Shown: one piece after another, positions 41,864-49,485 of the stretch | Position numbering within the stretch: the stretch's first letter is position 1 | How the letters are laid out: every line of letters begins with the position of its first letter | NCBI GenBank assembly: GCA_045632845.1 | Contig: JAZQXL010000015.1 | Coordinates: 166,710 to 230,709 of the forward strand | Reading direction: 5' to 3' | Source: RGIG4140 sp045632845 | GTDB lineage: Bacteria > Pseudomonadota > Alphaproteobacteria > CAAHEQ01 > UBA3637 | Length of the DNA: 64,000 nt | Notes under the pieces: generated by a model | Seen by the model: only the letters and a program-made list of their open reading frames with translations | What the model was told of the DNA's origin: nothing | The model's database searches: none | Made by a program: the position numbers and the translations under genes

Positions 41864-42307
41864 TTAATAAGAGGTATAATCCCTGATTTTATCAGCAGCG
41901 ATTTTAACCATGCTTTGTTGTGAAGCACATTTGCAAGGTCTCGCCAAGTTGATTTTTTTGAGATTTTTTTCAAAATTAGTAACGTTGACATAAACACCAT
42001 AATCAACCAAAACATGCATGGTGGCCTGATATCTTGAAAGTTTGTCATTTTTCAACAAAGAAAGGAGCTCTGCTTTTTCTTTTGTTTGAATTTGTTGGGA
42101 AAGGCGCATACTTTCACGGGCATCATTTGAGTGAATTTCTGGTCGAATTTTGTCATACATCTCTCTTTTTTTGCGTTCTAGGGGAAGGCGTTTGATCATA
42201 AAGCTTTTTATATCCATTAACTCAAGCATGTAATTGTAAACAGCTTGCGATTTTAAAAGCGTGTCTATTTTTTTTATTGTTTTTTCAATTTGTTTTTGAT
42301 CCATCAT
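41864..42307 (-). CDS. Unknown 147-residue helical protein
   Basis: A soluble, charged, mostly helical protein. I recognise no family. The N-terminal IEKTIKKIDTLL faintly recalls chorismate mutase but the rest does not. A CKCASQQ segment near residue 128 has two closely spaced cysteines. Its distinction is the upstream Phe/Tyr-rich leader peptide and attenuator (42328-42474), which imply control by translation of the leader. It lies in the cluster with the VanX-like, GNAT and aspartoacylase-like genes. Confidence 0.6.
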   Translation of the reverse strand: MMDQKQIEKTIKKIDTLLKSQAVYNYMLELMDIKSFMIKRLPLERKKREMYDKIRPEIHSNDARESMRLSQQIQTKEKAELLSLLKNDKLSRYQATMHVLVDYGVYVNVTNFEKNLKKINLARPCKCASQQSMVKIAADKIRDYTSY

Positions 42308-42327
42308 TTGTTTATCCTTTGCTTTAT

Positions 42328-42433
42328 AAAAAAAAGACCCTTTTCAATTGAAAAGAGCCACTTTTTGTTTTAAATTCTATTTGATTAATTTGCTAACAAA
42401 AAACGCTCCTTTTACTTTCTAAAGTAAAAAGAG
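42328..42433 (-). promoter_or_regulatory. Four-segment attenuator upstream of the 147-residue protein
   Basis: Segments on the minus strand: 1 at 42421-42433 pairs with 2 at 42406-42418 (13 bp, loop AG); 2 (AAAAGGAGC, 42405-42413) can pair with 3 (GCTCTTTT, about 42350-42358); 3 pairs with 4 as terminator CTCTTTTC-AATT-GAAAAGGG (42338-42357) followed by TCTTTTTTT. The leader stop lies at the start of segment 2, the classic arrangement for ribosome-position-dependent attenuation. Confidence 0.75.
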
Positions 42434-42474
42434 AAAAAGTAAAAACCAAAAAAGTTCACTGTTTTTGTTATCAT
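42412..42474 (-). CDS. Phe/Tyr-rich leader peptide
   Basis: Twenty residues, MITKTVNFFGFYFFSFYFRK, with seven Phe and two Tyr in residues 8-18. The ATG lies only 6 bases after the -10 box TATATT (42481-42486; TTGACA 42504-42509, spacer 17), so the message should be leaderless or nearly so. Stalling on the Phe/Tyr codons would place the ribosome over attenuator segment 1. The T-rich composition could produce such residues by chance, so the amino-acid signal is tentative. Confidence 0.6.
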   Translation of the reverse strand: MITKTVNFFGFYFFSFYFRK

Positions 42475-42480
42475 ATTTTA

Positions 42481-42509
42481 AATATACGCTTCCTTAAAAT
42501 GATTGTCAA
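42481..42509 (-). promoter_or_regulatory. Promoter of the Phe/Tyr-rich leader
   Basis: Minus strand TTGACA (42504-42509), 17 bases, TATATT (42481-42486). Confidence 0.8.
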
Positions 42510-42515
42510 CATATT

Positions 42516-43133
42516 TTATTCAATTATCACATCTTTTAATGAAGGAATAAGCGGATATGTCCAGGCTTCTTTTAAATTAAAGTGCCACCATTCATGAGGG
42601 AGTGGTTCCAAATCGATAGAAACCATTAAATTCTCAAGCAATTGTCTGTTTTGAATAGCTTCTTTTGAAATGTCTGTATCAATATAATCACGATGGCATT
42701 TTTTTAAATAGTTTGGATAATTCTTATCTTTTTCATAGCCTTTATAAAAAGCATCCGGTTTTGTTGGAAAAATAAGTTCTGTGCCATCAAGTTTTGTTAG
42801 ATAACAATCGATTGCAACGCCCCTTGGGTGAAAGCCACGTTTTGAATCTTCTTTTGGAGGAGGGGCAATATAAGGCTTTAAATACTCTGGCGCTGTTTCA
42901 TACATAAACTTTTGAACTTCTAATGGCCGAAAAGCATCATAAATGACCAATTTAAGTTGTAATTTTTCAAGTTTTGGTTCTAAGAGGAGTAATTTTTTGT
43001 ATAATTCAGGATGTACAAGCGCTGTTTTTAAACCAAAAGAAGAGTACATGTCTTTATAAAAGGCATTGTTTGTTGTTGTATAAAAAAGGTTCGATATAAT
43101 GTGTGGCGTTTCAATTTTTTTAAGTGTTAACAT
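42516..43133 (-). CDS. D-alanyl-D-alanine dipeptidase, VanX/DdpX family
   Basis: A 205-residue zinc dipeptidase (family M15D). Catalytic features are complete: YDAFRP with Arg69, HPRGVAIDCYL with zinc ligands His102 and Asp109, and PHEWWHF with catalytic Glu181 and zinc ligand His184. No signal peptide, so cytoplasmic like VanX and DdpX, which release D-Ala from D-Ala-D-Ala. No vanH/vanA ligase genes are adjacent, so it may serve D-Ala recycling or a dedicated small-molecule pathway. It overlaps the upstream 557-residue gene by 7 bases. Confidence 0.88.
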   Translation of the reverse strand: MLTLKKIETPHIISNLFYTTTNNAFYKDMYSSFGLKTALVHPELYKKLLLLEPKLEKLQLKLVIYDAFRPLEVQKFMYETAPEYLKPYIAPPPKEDSKRGFHPRGVAIDCYLTKLDGTELIFPTKPDAFYKGYEKDKNYPNYLKKCHRDYIDTDISKEAIQNRQLLENLMVSIDLEPLPHEWWHFNLKEAWTYPLIPSLKDVIIE

Positions 43134-44800
43134 AAATGTCTCCTTTTTGCCAGTTCATGTAATTGTTTGGCGTGTAAACGATAAATTTTATTATGATGTA
43201 AAATAATAATTGGTTTAACAATTTGATTTCGTTTAACTTCTTCTTCAATATACCCTGGAGCTGTTTCATTCAAATATTGATTTAATATTTTGATTGTGTT
43301 TGCAACACTATTAGAGCCACTTATTTTTGGAATTTGATCAACAATTTCAGTGCGTGCTTTTGTGCTTAAACGGGCAATTTCAGATAATTTTAGTGGTTTT
43401 TTAGTTTCTTTTGATACAACAGCGCCCAAACTAAGTAACATAAAGTCAACTGGCATTTTTTCAAGTGTTTTGGAGCGTATTGGCTCATTAATGGCTGTTA
43501 ACACGCGTTGAAAAGCTTTTTTCATCTTTAATGAATAGGTTGATTGAAAGAAACCACCATGAGCTAGCACATTGGCACTTTGGCAAATCAAACAAATTAA
43601 TGCGCTTGAAGGCACAATTTTTTTCTTTTCAAGCATGTCGATCAATGTGTTTGGATCGTGAGGGAGAGCATCTAATGAAAAATTAAAGAATTTTGAAATT
43701 CCTTTTTCATTTCCCACGCCAACAAAAGGGGATTCTCCTACTTTCCAAGCGGCACGGATGCCAGTTAATTCTTGTTGGAATTTTTTAAATTTTTCAGGAT
43801 TTGAAAATATTTTATACCAAATGCTGTTTTTATTTTTAAGAGCTTTTATCAAAAATTTTCGACTAATATCTGTTCCATCAATTGTGATATGTGTAACCCC
43901 TGTGTCCTTAAGGACATTATTGATGGTTTGTGTTTGTACAAGCGCAACTTGTTCAGATAATGTGTTTAAGTCTTTGCGTTCAAAAACAGCTTTAAGTTCT
44001 TCATATTGAGCGTCAATGTCATTGAATGTATAACCATAAGTTTTCTTGGCTATGTAACTGAGTGGTGAAAAAGCATCTTGTATTAAATTCTTTTTGGTTT
44101 CTTTTAAACTGTTGTAGGCAATGGCAATATGCTGAGCATCTGTTCCTTGAAGAACTTGTGAAATAATTTTTTGAGTTGCTGTATATTTATCTCGATAAAG
44201 GATGTTTTCATCTTGAAGAGCTATTTGAATAACATCGCTTAGCATTTTTAATTTTGCAGTTAAGAGGATATCTTCATTAAAATAGACTTCAGATATTTTT
44301 TTTGACTGATATAAAACACCTTTTCGAATGAGTTTGACTGCATCAATGGGGAAAAGTTCATCTCCTAATTGGAAATAACCACCCCCACAAGGGTGAACAA
44401 GTGATACATTTGATCCATAAAAACCAATATGGTATTTTTGTTGGCTTGCTTTCATCAAGGCTGCAGAAATGAGTATGTTTTGATTAAGTAAAGATCTTGT
44501 TTCATCCTTTTTGGGGGTATCATAATCTCTTAAAAAGGCCAAATGTGTCCCTGTTTCCATAACGGGAAAGTCTCTTAGCTGTCTTGCAACATCATTTGCG
44601 ATAGTATTTCCATAAAGGTGATTTATCGATTCATGAATGATTTCAAGCAAAATATCAGTTTCAACAAAAGAGCTGTTTTGCATCTGAAATCCTTTAATTT
44701 CAGTTCTAAGATAATCTAACAATGAATGTGTATTATATATTTTTTTAAGAGCAGGGAGCGCGTTAAGTATATTTTGAAAATCTTTGGGTTGTATTTGCAT
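43127..44800 (-). CDS. Unknown 557-residue protein heading the attenuator cluster
   Basis: A large soluble protein without signal peptide or membrane helix. I recognise no family. Visible landmarks are FYGSNVSLVHPCGGGYFQLGD (about residues 126-146), ITIDGTDIS near 307, ICLICQSANVLAHGGFFQST (about 405-424) and a basic C-terminus (HAKQLHELAKRRHLC). It is translationally coupled to the VanX-like gene, and controlled by the leader/attenuator at 44821-44961. A role linked to peptide or amino-acid chemistry is suggested only by the neighbours. Confidence 0.6.
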   Translation of the reverse strand: MQIQPKDFQNILNALPALKKIYNTHSLLDYLRTEIKGFQMQNSSFVETDILLEIIHESINHLYGNTIANDVARQLRDFPVMETGTHLAFLRDYDTPKKDETRSLLNQNILISAALMKASQQKYHIGFYGSNVSLVHPCGGGYFQLGDELFPIDAVKLIRKGVLYQSKKISEVYFNEDILLTAKLKMLSDVIQIALQDENILYRDKYTATQKIISQVLQGTDAQHIAIAYNSLKETKKNLIQDAFSPLSYIAKKTYGYTFNDIDAQYEELKAVFERKDLNTLSEQVALVQTQTINNVLKDTGVTHITIDGTDISRKFLIKALKNKNSIWYKIFSNPEKFKKFQQELTGIRAAWKVGESPFVGVGNEKGISKFFNFSLDALPHDPNTLIDMLEKKKIVPSSALICLICQSANVLAHGGFFQSTYSLKMKKAFQRVLTAINEPIRSKTLEKMPVDFMLLSLGAVVSKETKKPLKLSEIARLSTKARTEIVDQIPKISGSNSVANTIKILNQYLNETAPGYIEEEVKRNQIVKPIIILHHNKIYRLHAKQLHELAKRRHLC

Positions 44801-44820
44801 GAATGACCTTTTCTTGAAAT

Positions 44821-44922
44821 AAAAAAAACTCTTTTCTAAATGAAAAGAGCTGTATCATAATAAATCTACTTTAAACCTTATTACCAATAAACAGCTCTCC
44901 TTTGTTTAATAAACAAAAGAGC
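44821..44922 (-). promoter_or_regulatory. Four-segment attenuator upstream of the 557-residue protein
   Basis: On the minus strand: hairpin 1:2 is GCTCTTTTGTTTA/TAAACAAAGGAGAGC (44894-44922). Segment 2 AGAGCTGT (44891-44898) pairs perfectly, 8 bp, with segment 3 ACAGCTCT (44846-44853). Segment 3 otherwise forms the terminator CTCTTTT-CATTTAG-AAAAGAG plus T8 (44821-44849). The three pairings are mutually exclusive in the classic order. Confidence 0.78.
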
Positions 44923-44961
44923 AAACATAAAAATAATAATAAAGTTTTGCATTTCTAACAT
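44881..44961 (-). CDS. Hydrophobic leader peptide of the 557-residue gene
   Basis: A 26-codon frame with an Ile/Phe/Leu-rich middle (NFIIIFMFALLFIKQ) and the end RRAVYW. It runs through attenuator segments 1 and 2. The ATG is 7 bases after the -10 TAATAT, so initiation would be near-leaderless; internal ATGs exist at codons 4 and 12. Parallel to the leader at 42412-42474 in position and layout. Translation is unproven. Confidence 0.5.
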   Translation of the reverse strand: MLEMQNFIIIFMFALLFIKQRRAVYW

Positions 44962-44968
44962 GAGCGCT

Positions 44969-44997
44969 ATATTAGAACCTTTTTGACTTCGTGTCAA
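44969..44997 (-). promoter_or_regulatory. Promoter of the attenuator cluster
   Basis: Minus strand TTGACA (44992-44997), 17 bases, TAATAT (44969-44974). Confidence 0.82.
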
Positions 44998-45077
44998 TGT
45001 TTTTTTTGAAAAGAACTTGAAAATTTAAAAAAATCTTGTTATAGAGGGAATAAAAATTAAAATATGGAGAAGATATT

Positions 45078-46241
45078 ATGCAAAACAAACAATTGACAGA
45101 TAAAATTTATTATATTGGTGTGGATGATAAAGAAATTGACTTGTTTGAAGGGCAATATGTTGTTCCAAATGGTATTTCATATAATTCATATGTCATTATG
45201 GATGAAAAAATCGCCATTATGGATACAGTTGATATTCATAAATCAGAAGAATGGCTTTCAAATTTGAGTGCGGTTTTAAAAGATAAAATACCTACTTATT
45301 TGGTTGTTTTGCATATGGAACCAGATCATGCAGGTTCAATTGCTCAGTTGATTGAAAAATATCCAACAATTCAAATTGTTTCAAATCAAAAAGCATTTCA
45401 AATGATGGAGCAGTTTTTTGAAGGGTTGGATATTCAAGGAAGGGCTCATTTTGTAAAAGAAGGAGATGTCCTTTCTTTAGGGGACCACTCTTTAACATTT
45501 GTGACGGCACCAATGGTTCATTGGCCAGAAGTGATGGTTGCCTATGAAAAGAGTCAGAAAGTCTTGTTTTCAGCGGATGCCTTTGGAAAGTTTGGGGCAT
45601 TGGATACAGATGAAGAGTGGGATTGTGAAGCGCGCAGATACTATATTAATATTGTGGGAAAGTATGGGGCACCTGTTCAATCCTTACTCAAAAAAGCAAG
45701 TACATTAGATATTCAAAAGATTTTTCCATTGCATGGTCCCATGCTTGAAAGTAATTTAGCTTATTATATAAATAAGTATAATATTTGGAGTTCTTATCAG
45801 GCAGAAGATGAAGGTGTTTTTATTGCATACACTTCCATTTATGGCAACACGAAAGAGGCTGCCCTTAAATTGAAAGATATTTTGCTTGAAAAAGGAGCGA
45901 AGAAAGTTGCAATTGCGGATTTAGCAAGAGATGATATGGCTGAATGTGTGGAAGATGCTTTTAGATATTCGCATCTTGTTTTGGCCTCTCCCACATACGA
46001 TGGGGATGTTTTCCCATATATGTCAACGTTTATGCACCATTTAAAAAGTAAGAACTTTCAAAATAAAACGGTAGGTTTTATTGAAAATGGCACATGGGCA
46101 CCAATGGCTGCTTCAGTTATGATGAAAGAAATGGCAGGGCTTAAAAATATGAAGCTTATTGAAGAAAAAGTGACCATCAAATCTGCTTTGAAAAAACAAG
46201 ACATAAATGCCCTTGAAAAGTTGGCAGAAGCTCTTTTATAA
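45078..46241 (+). CDS. fprA: Flavodiiron protein (A-type flavoprotein, O2/NO reductase)
   Basis: A 387-residue enzyme with an N-terminal di-iron metallo-beta-lactamase-like domain and a C-terminal flavodoxin domain. Iron ligands: His79-x-Glu81-x-Asp83-His84 (HMEPDHAGS), His148-region (MVHWPE) and His227-region (LHGPM). The FMN-binding loop is YTSIYGNTKE at about 256-265 and SPTYDGDVFPY follows. It reduces O2 to water or NO to N2O, protecting anaerobic metabolism. Promoter TTGAAA-N17-TATAGA upstream; ribosome binding site GGAGAAG. Confidence 0.94.
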   Translation: MQNKQLTDKIYYIGVDDKEIDLFEGQYVVPNGISYNSYVIMDEKIAIMDTVDIHKSEEWLSNLSAVLKDKIPTYLVVLHMEPDHAGSIAQLIEKYPTIQIVSNQKAFQMMEQFFEGLDIQGRAHFVKEGDVLSLGDHSLTFVTAPMVHWPEVMVAYEKSQKVLFSADAFGKFGALDTDEEWDCEARRYYINIVGKYGAPVQSLLKKASTLDIQKIFPLHGPMLESNLAYYINKYNIWSSYQAEDEGVFIAYTSIYGNTKEAALKLKDILLEKGAKKVAIADLARDDMAECVEDAFRYSHLVLASPTYDGDVFPYMSTFMHHLKSKNFQNKTVGFIENGTWAPMAASVMMKEMAGLKNMKLIEEKVTIKSALKKQDINALEKLAEALL

Positions 46242-46313
46242 AAAAAGCTTGAAAAATATTTTAAAAAGTGTTAAATTACATTTACTTTTTAAATAGATGT
46301 AAAGGATATTTTT

Positions 46314-46910
46314 ATGGGTAAAATGAATATTCGAATTGAACAGGCGTTAAAAGAAATTGAAACATTGCCTTTTCAAAAAATTCTGCCTCAAGTCAACAAA
46401 ATTAAAGAGTTGTTGTCAAAAGGTTGTGACGTTGATGGGCAAGATGCAAATGGTGATACTTTATTGCATATTGTGGTTAAAAGTGGTCAGCTACGTGGTC
46501 ATAATACAATTGAAGCGGGGGATAATCAAAATCCAAGACCTGAAAATGTGTTTGATTTAGCCTATTTGTTAAAATATAATCCCAATCCATTAATTGAAAA
46601 TAAACAAGGGTTAACGCCCTCAATGTTGGCTGCTCAAAAAAAATTAACAGCTGAGTGGCAATTTTTATCATCCTATGAACAAAAATATATCGCTAAAGAA
46701 ACCGCAAATGTGTTAACAGGTCTTTATTTGTTATCTCAAGGGGTGCAAAAGCAATTGGCATCAATGGTTGAGAAGTCAAACAATCCTATTGTTTCAAATA
46801 TTTTGCGTATACAAAGTGAAAAGAAAAACATTATTAAAAGTGCAGATATTTCTTGCAGTATCTTGCGCCTTTGTGGGAATAAGCATTCTCGTGGTTCAAG
46901 AGATGTTTAG
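46314..46910 (+). CDS. Ankyrin-like repeat protein, candidate effector
   Basis: A 198-residue soluble protein with no signal peptide. The pattern GCDVDGQDANGDTLLHIVVKSG (residues 42-63) and PLIENKQGLTPSMLAAQKK (about 93-111) are two ankyrin-type units separated by an insert containing PRPENVFDLAYLLKYN. The remainder is helical, with a cysteine-containing end and the C-terminus RGSRDV. AAGGA lies 8 bases before the ATG. Target unknown. Confidence 0.72.
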   Translation: MGKMNIRIEQALKEIETLPFQKILPQVNKIKELLSKGCDVDGQDANGDTLLHIVVKSGQLRGHNTIEAGDNQNPRPENVFDLAYLLKYNPNPLIENKQGLTPSMLAAQKKLTAEWQFLSSYEQKYIAKETANVLTGLYLLSQGVQKQLASMVEKSNNPIVSNILRIQSEKKNIIKSADISCSILRLCGNKHSRGSRDV

Positions 46911-46936
46911 GAATTATTGATTATCAAATGATAAAA

Positions 46937-46960
46937 AAGGCTCTTTAATGAGCCTTTTTT
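46937..46960. terminator. Bidirectional terminator
   Basis: AAAGGCTC-TTTAAT-GAGCCTTTTTTT between convergent genes. Confidence 0.85.
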
Positions 46961-47592
46961 TATATCTTTGTATTTACATTTTGATTAAAGGGCAGAGGAA
47001 TAGTCTGTTGAGTTATTTTTTGAGCAGATAACTCTTTAAAAGGAGTGCTATCCATTTTTATTCTTGAAAATGTACGATAAAGCAAATCAAGCCGTTTGGC
47101 TTGTTCTGAATCAAAAGGAGCATTTAAGGCGCAGATAAAAAATGGTTCATTTGTTTTGTCATCTTTTGAACCAATCAAATAACTTCTATGGTCAATAACA
47201 ATAAAAGGGGGGATGTTTATTGGTTCGCTAATATAAATATTTTCTTGCGTTAATAAATCGCTAATACGTTGTTTTGTTTGATTTTGTTGTTCTGGATCAA
47301 CCATATAAGGCAGTTGCTCAATGATGGATTTTTCTTCATTTTTAAGAACATCATTTGTTACAATAAGGGTCACTTTATTTTCTGGTAAAATAATATCATT
47401 TAACACAGGAAAGAGAGTTTCAAAACTTTCTTTGTTCAAAAAAAGGCTGCATTCTTTGCCTCGTGTTAAATAACGCGTTAATAAATTTGTTCTTGTGGTA
47501 ACAGAAAATGAATCAGTATTTAGTTCATGATATCGTTTATGAACCTCTTTTAAAAAAGCATTCTTTTTCGTTCTTTCATCTGATTGAGTCAT
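46960..47592 (-). CDS. Second half-size PLD-like protein lacking HKD
   Basis: A 210-residue soluble protein. NKVTLIVTNDV (about residues 91-101) and IPPFIVIDHRSYLIGSKD (about 142-159) resemble the strand pattern before and after the HKD motif in phospholipase-D folds (KfvviD...liGS), but no HxKxxxxD is present. Length and layout are like those of 24395-24970. Role unknown. It overlaps the terminator region and has GAGAG before its start. Confidence 0.5.
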   Translation of the reverse strand: MTQSDERTKKNAFLKEVHKRYHELNTDSFSVTTRTNLLTRYLTRGKECSLFLNKESFETLFPVLNDIILPENKVTLIVTNDVLKNEEKSIIEQLPYMVDPEQQNQTKQRISDLLTQENIYISEPINIPPFIVIDHRSYLIGSKDDKTNEPFFICALNAPFDSEQAKRLDLLYRTFSRIKMDSTPFKELSAQKITQQTIPLPFNQNVNTKI

Positions 47593-47632
47593 ATTTCTCT
47601 CTTATAAAAAATAGTTTAAAAAGAAAATATTT

Positions 47633-47866
47633 TTACTTGCATTCATAAACAAGTTCAATGGCTTTATCAGCTTTTGGATTAACAACTCGATCCAGCTTTT
47701 CAAAACCATTTGGGCATTCTTTATAGGCTTTTTTGTAGCACTCACCCAATGTATCACCAGTTGATGAGTAAATGCCATAGCCATATTCGTTGGTATAAAG
47801 TTCTTTTGTGTTTGAAGAGCAAGCACTTATTAATGTAAGTAGAGATAGTAAGAACAGTTTTTTCAT
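47633..47866 (-). CDS. Small lipoprotein
   Basis: A 77-residue lipoprotein starting at 47866, where GGAGG lies 5 bases upstream. Signal peptide MKKLFLLSLLTLISAC with lipobox cysteine 16. The mature part is cysteine-containing (GECYKKAYKECPNGF and the terminal YECK), with no known domain. Confidence 0.75.
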   Translation of the reverse strand: MKKLFLLSLLTLISACSSNTKELYTNEYGYGIYSSTGDTLGECYKKAYKECPNGFEKLDRVVNPKADKAIELVYECK

Positions 47867-48004
47867 TTTTCCTCCGGCTGTTACGATAACTACAATTTTA
47901 TAAAAATCTGTTTTTTGTGTCAAGTCTAAAAAAAGTGATATAAAGGTCTTGTTTTTATAAATAAAATATGTTTTTATGAGATGTGTATAATTAAAGGAGA
48001 ACTT

Positions 48005-49420
48005 ATGAAAAAACGTTTTTATTTAGCATTGTTAGGGGTCATTATGATGGTCGGGGGGGGGTATTATATAGTATCCCTTTTGCATAAAAAACAACCACTT
48101 ATTTCGGTTGTAATGCCTGCGTATAATAGGCCCGATTTATTAGGTCGTGCAATTGATTCAATTTTGAATCAGACGGTAAAAGATTTTGAATTCGTAATTG
48201 TTGATGATGGTTCAAAAGAAGAAACCAAAAAACTCTTGAAAGAGTATGCTAAAAAAGATAAACGGATAGCCCTGTATCATAATCCGCAAAATAGGGGTAT
48301 TGCCTATTCTCGTCAACGAGGGGTAGATCTTGCAAAAGGAAAATACATTGCCGTTATGGATTCAGACGATTGGTCAGTTCCAAATCGTTTGGAAAAGTCA
48401 CTGGCATTTATGCAAGATCATCCAGAAGTTGATGCTGTCACAGGGAATTTGAGAGATATCGATGAAAAAGAGTTTATTCCAAATTACACATATCAAAAAG
48501 AGGATAAATATCATGCAGAGATGTTCCCTGGTTTTTTTGATGTTGAATTGATGTTTTACAATTCTTTTCCAAATGTTGCAGCCTTTTTTAAACGTGATTT
48601 TGTAGAAAAAAAATTAATTAAATATGATGAAACACTTATTTCAGCTGAAGACTATGATTTTTGGCGGCAGTTTGTAACATTTGGTGGAAAACTTGCAAAA
48701 ATATCGGATGTCTTGGTTTATAGAAGGCCGCATCACTCAAACAGTGAAGAGTATTATAATAAAATGGTGGATAATTCATTGAATATTCATAAAAAGATGT
48801 TTTTAAGATTTTTTACGCCTTCTGCTGATGAAATTAAATTTGAATATAATGCGTTAGAAAAATGTCTGATTTTGGAAAAAATTATGGCAGCGAATGAGAA
48901 ACACCCTAAAATGCCACATATTTATTTGGAAAAACGATATGAAACACGTTGCCCTTCTAATTTGAAAAATGCACTTTATATGAAACACACAATAAATAGA
49001 TGGGAAGGTTTTTTAGAAAAAAATGCTGAAAATCGAATTGTTCGTGTTGAAACAAAAGACGAAGGAAAATTGGTTGATAAAGGTAATGGGTTAGTTGAAA
49101 TCGTATGGGATAAGTGGGCAAGTGAACATTTTATCAAGGCAAATGATTCTGTTTATTACTATATTCCCGATCCTAAAAAGACAAAAGTGTTTCAGTTGAA
49201 GCACAACAATTGGTCCGATCAGTTTGTTATTCATTTAGAGAGCAAAGAAGCTTGTCGGGTTACTGCTCGACATGAATGTGCAAAGATTAAATTTGTAAAT
49301 AAAGATACCTTGTTTGTTGACTGGGCTGATCAGCGTTGGGCATCAGAAGCGTTTAAGAAAAATAAAAAAGGTGAATATGAATTTGTTCGAGAGTTGGATT
49401 CATCTGAAACAGTTGAATAA
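48005..49420 (+). CDS. Membrane-anchored GT2 glycosyltransferase with a G9 tract
   Basis: A 471-residue protein: short basic N-terminus, one membrane helix (residues 5-25), then a GT2 domain with SVVMPAYNRPDLLGRAIDS (34-52), VDDGS (66-70) and the DxD-type DSDDW (119-123). The C-terminal 130 residues are an extra beta-rich region. A run of nine G at 48053-48061 encodes Gly17-19 in the membrane helix, before the catalytic domain, so a one-base slip would abolish the enzyme. The start at 48005 follows AAAGGAG. Probable surface-glycan enzyme. Confidence 0.87.
   Translation: MKKRFYLALLGVIMMVGGGYYIVSLLHKKQPLISVVMPAYNRPDLLGRAIDSILNQTVKDFEFVIVDDGSKEETKKLLKEYAKKDKRIALYHNPQNRGIAYSRQRGVDLAKGKYIAVMDSDDWSVPNRLEKSLAFMQDHPEVDAVTGNLRDIDEKEFIPNYTYQKEDKYHAEMFPGFFDVELMFYNSFPNVAAFFKRDFVEKKLIKYDETLISAEDYDFWRQFVTFGGKLAKISDVLVYRRPHHSNSEEYYNKMVDNSLNIHKKMFLRFFTPSADEIKFEYNALEKCLILEKIMAANEKHPKMPHIYLEKRYETRCPSNLKNALYMKHTINRWEGFLEKNAENRIVRVETKDEGKLVDKGNGLVEIVWDKWASEHFIKANDSVYYYIPDPKKTKVFQLKHNNWSDQFVIHLESKEACRVTARHECAKIKFVNKDTLFVDWADQRWASEAFKKNKKGEYEFVRELDSSETVE
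48053..48061 (+). repeat. Homopolymeric G9 tract in a glycosyltransferase gene
   Basis: Nine consecutive G in an otherwise AT-rich gene, inside codons 17-19. In its present length the frame is open. Confidence 0.95.
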
Positions 49421-49445
49421 ATTATTTAAACGCTTTTACAAAAAA

Positions 49446-49471
49446 AACGCCATTAAAAATGGCGTTTTTTT
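49446..49471. terminator. Bidirectional terminator
   Basis: AACGCCAT-TAAAA-ATGGCGTT flanked by A- and T-runs, between convergent genes. Confidence 0.87.
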
Positions 49472-49485
49472 ATGCTTCTAAAAGA

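Noticed and set aside
41864..42307. Chorismate mutase
   Set aside because: Only a short N-terminal stretch is vaguely similar; the conserved Arg/Lys active-site pattern is missing.
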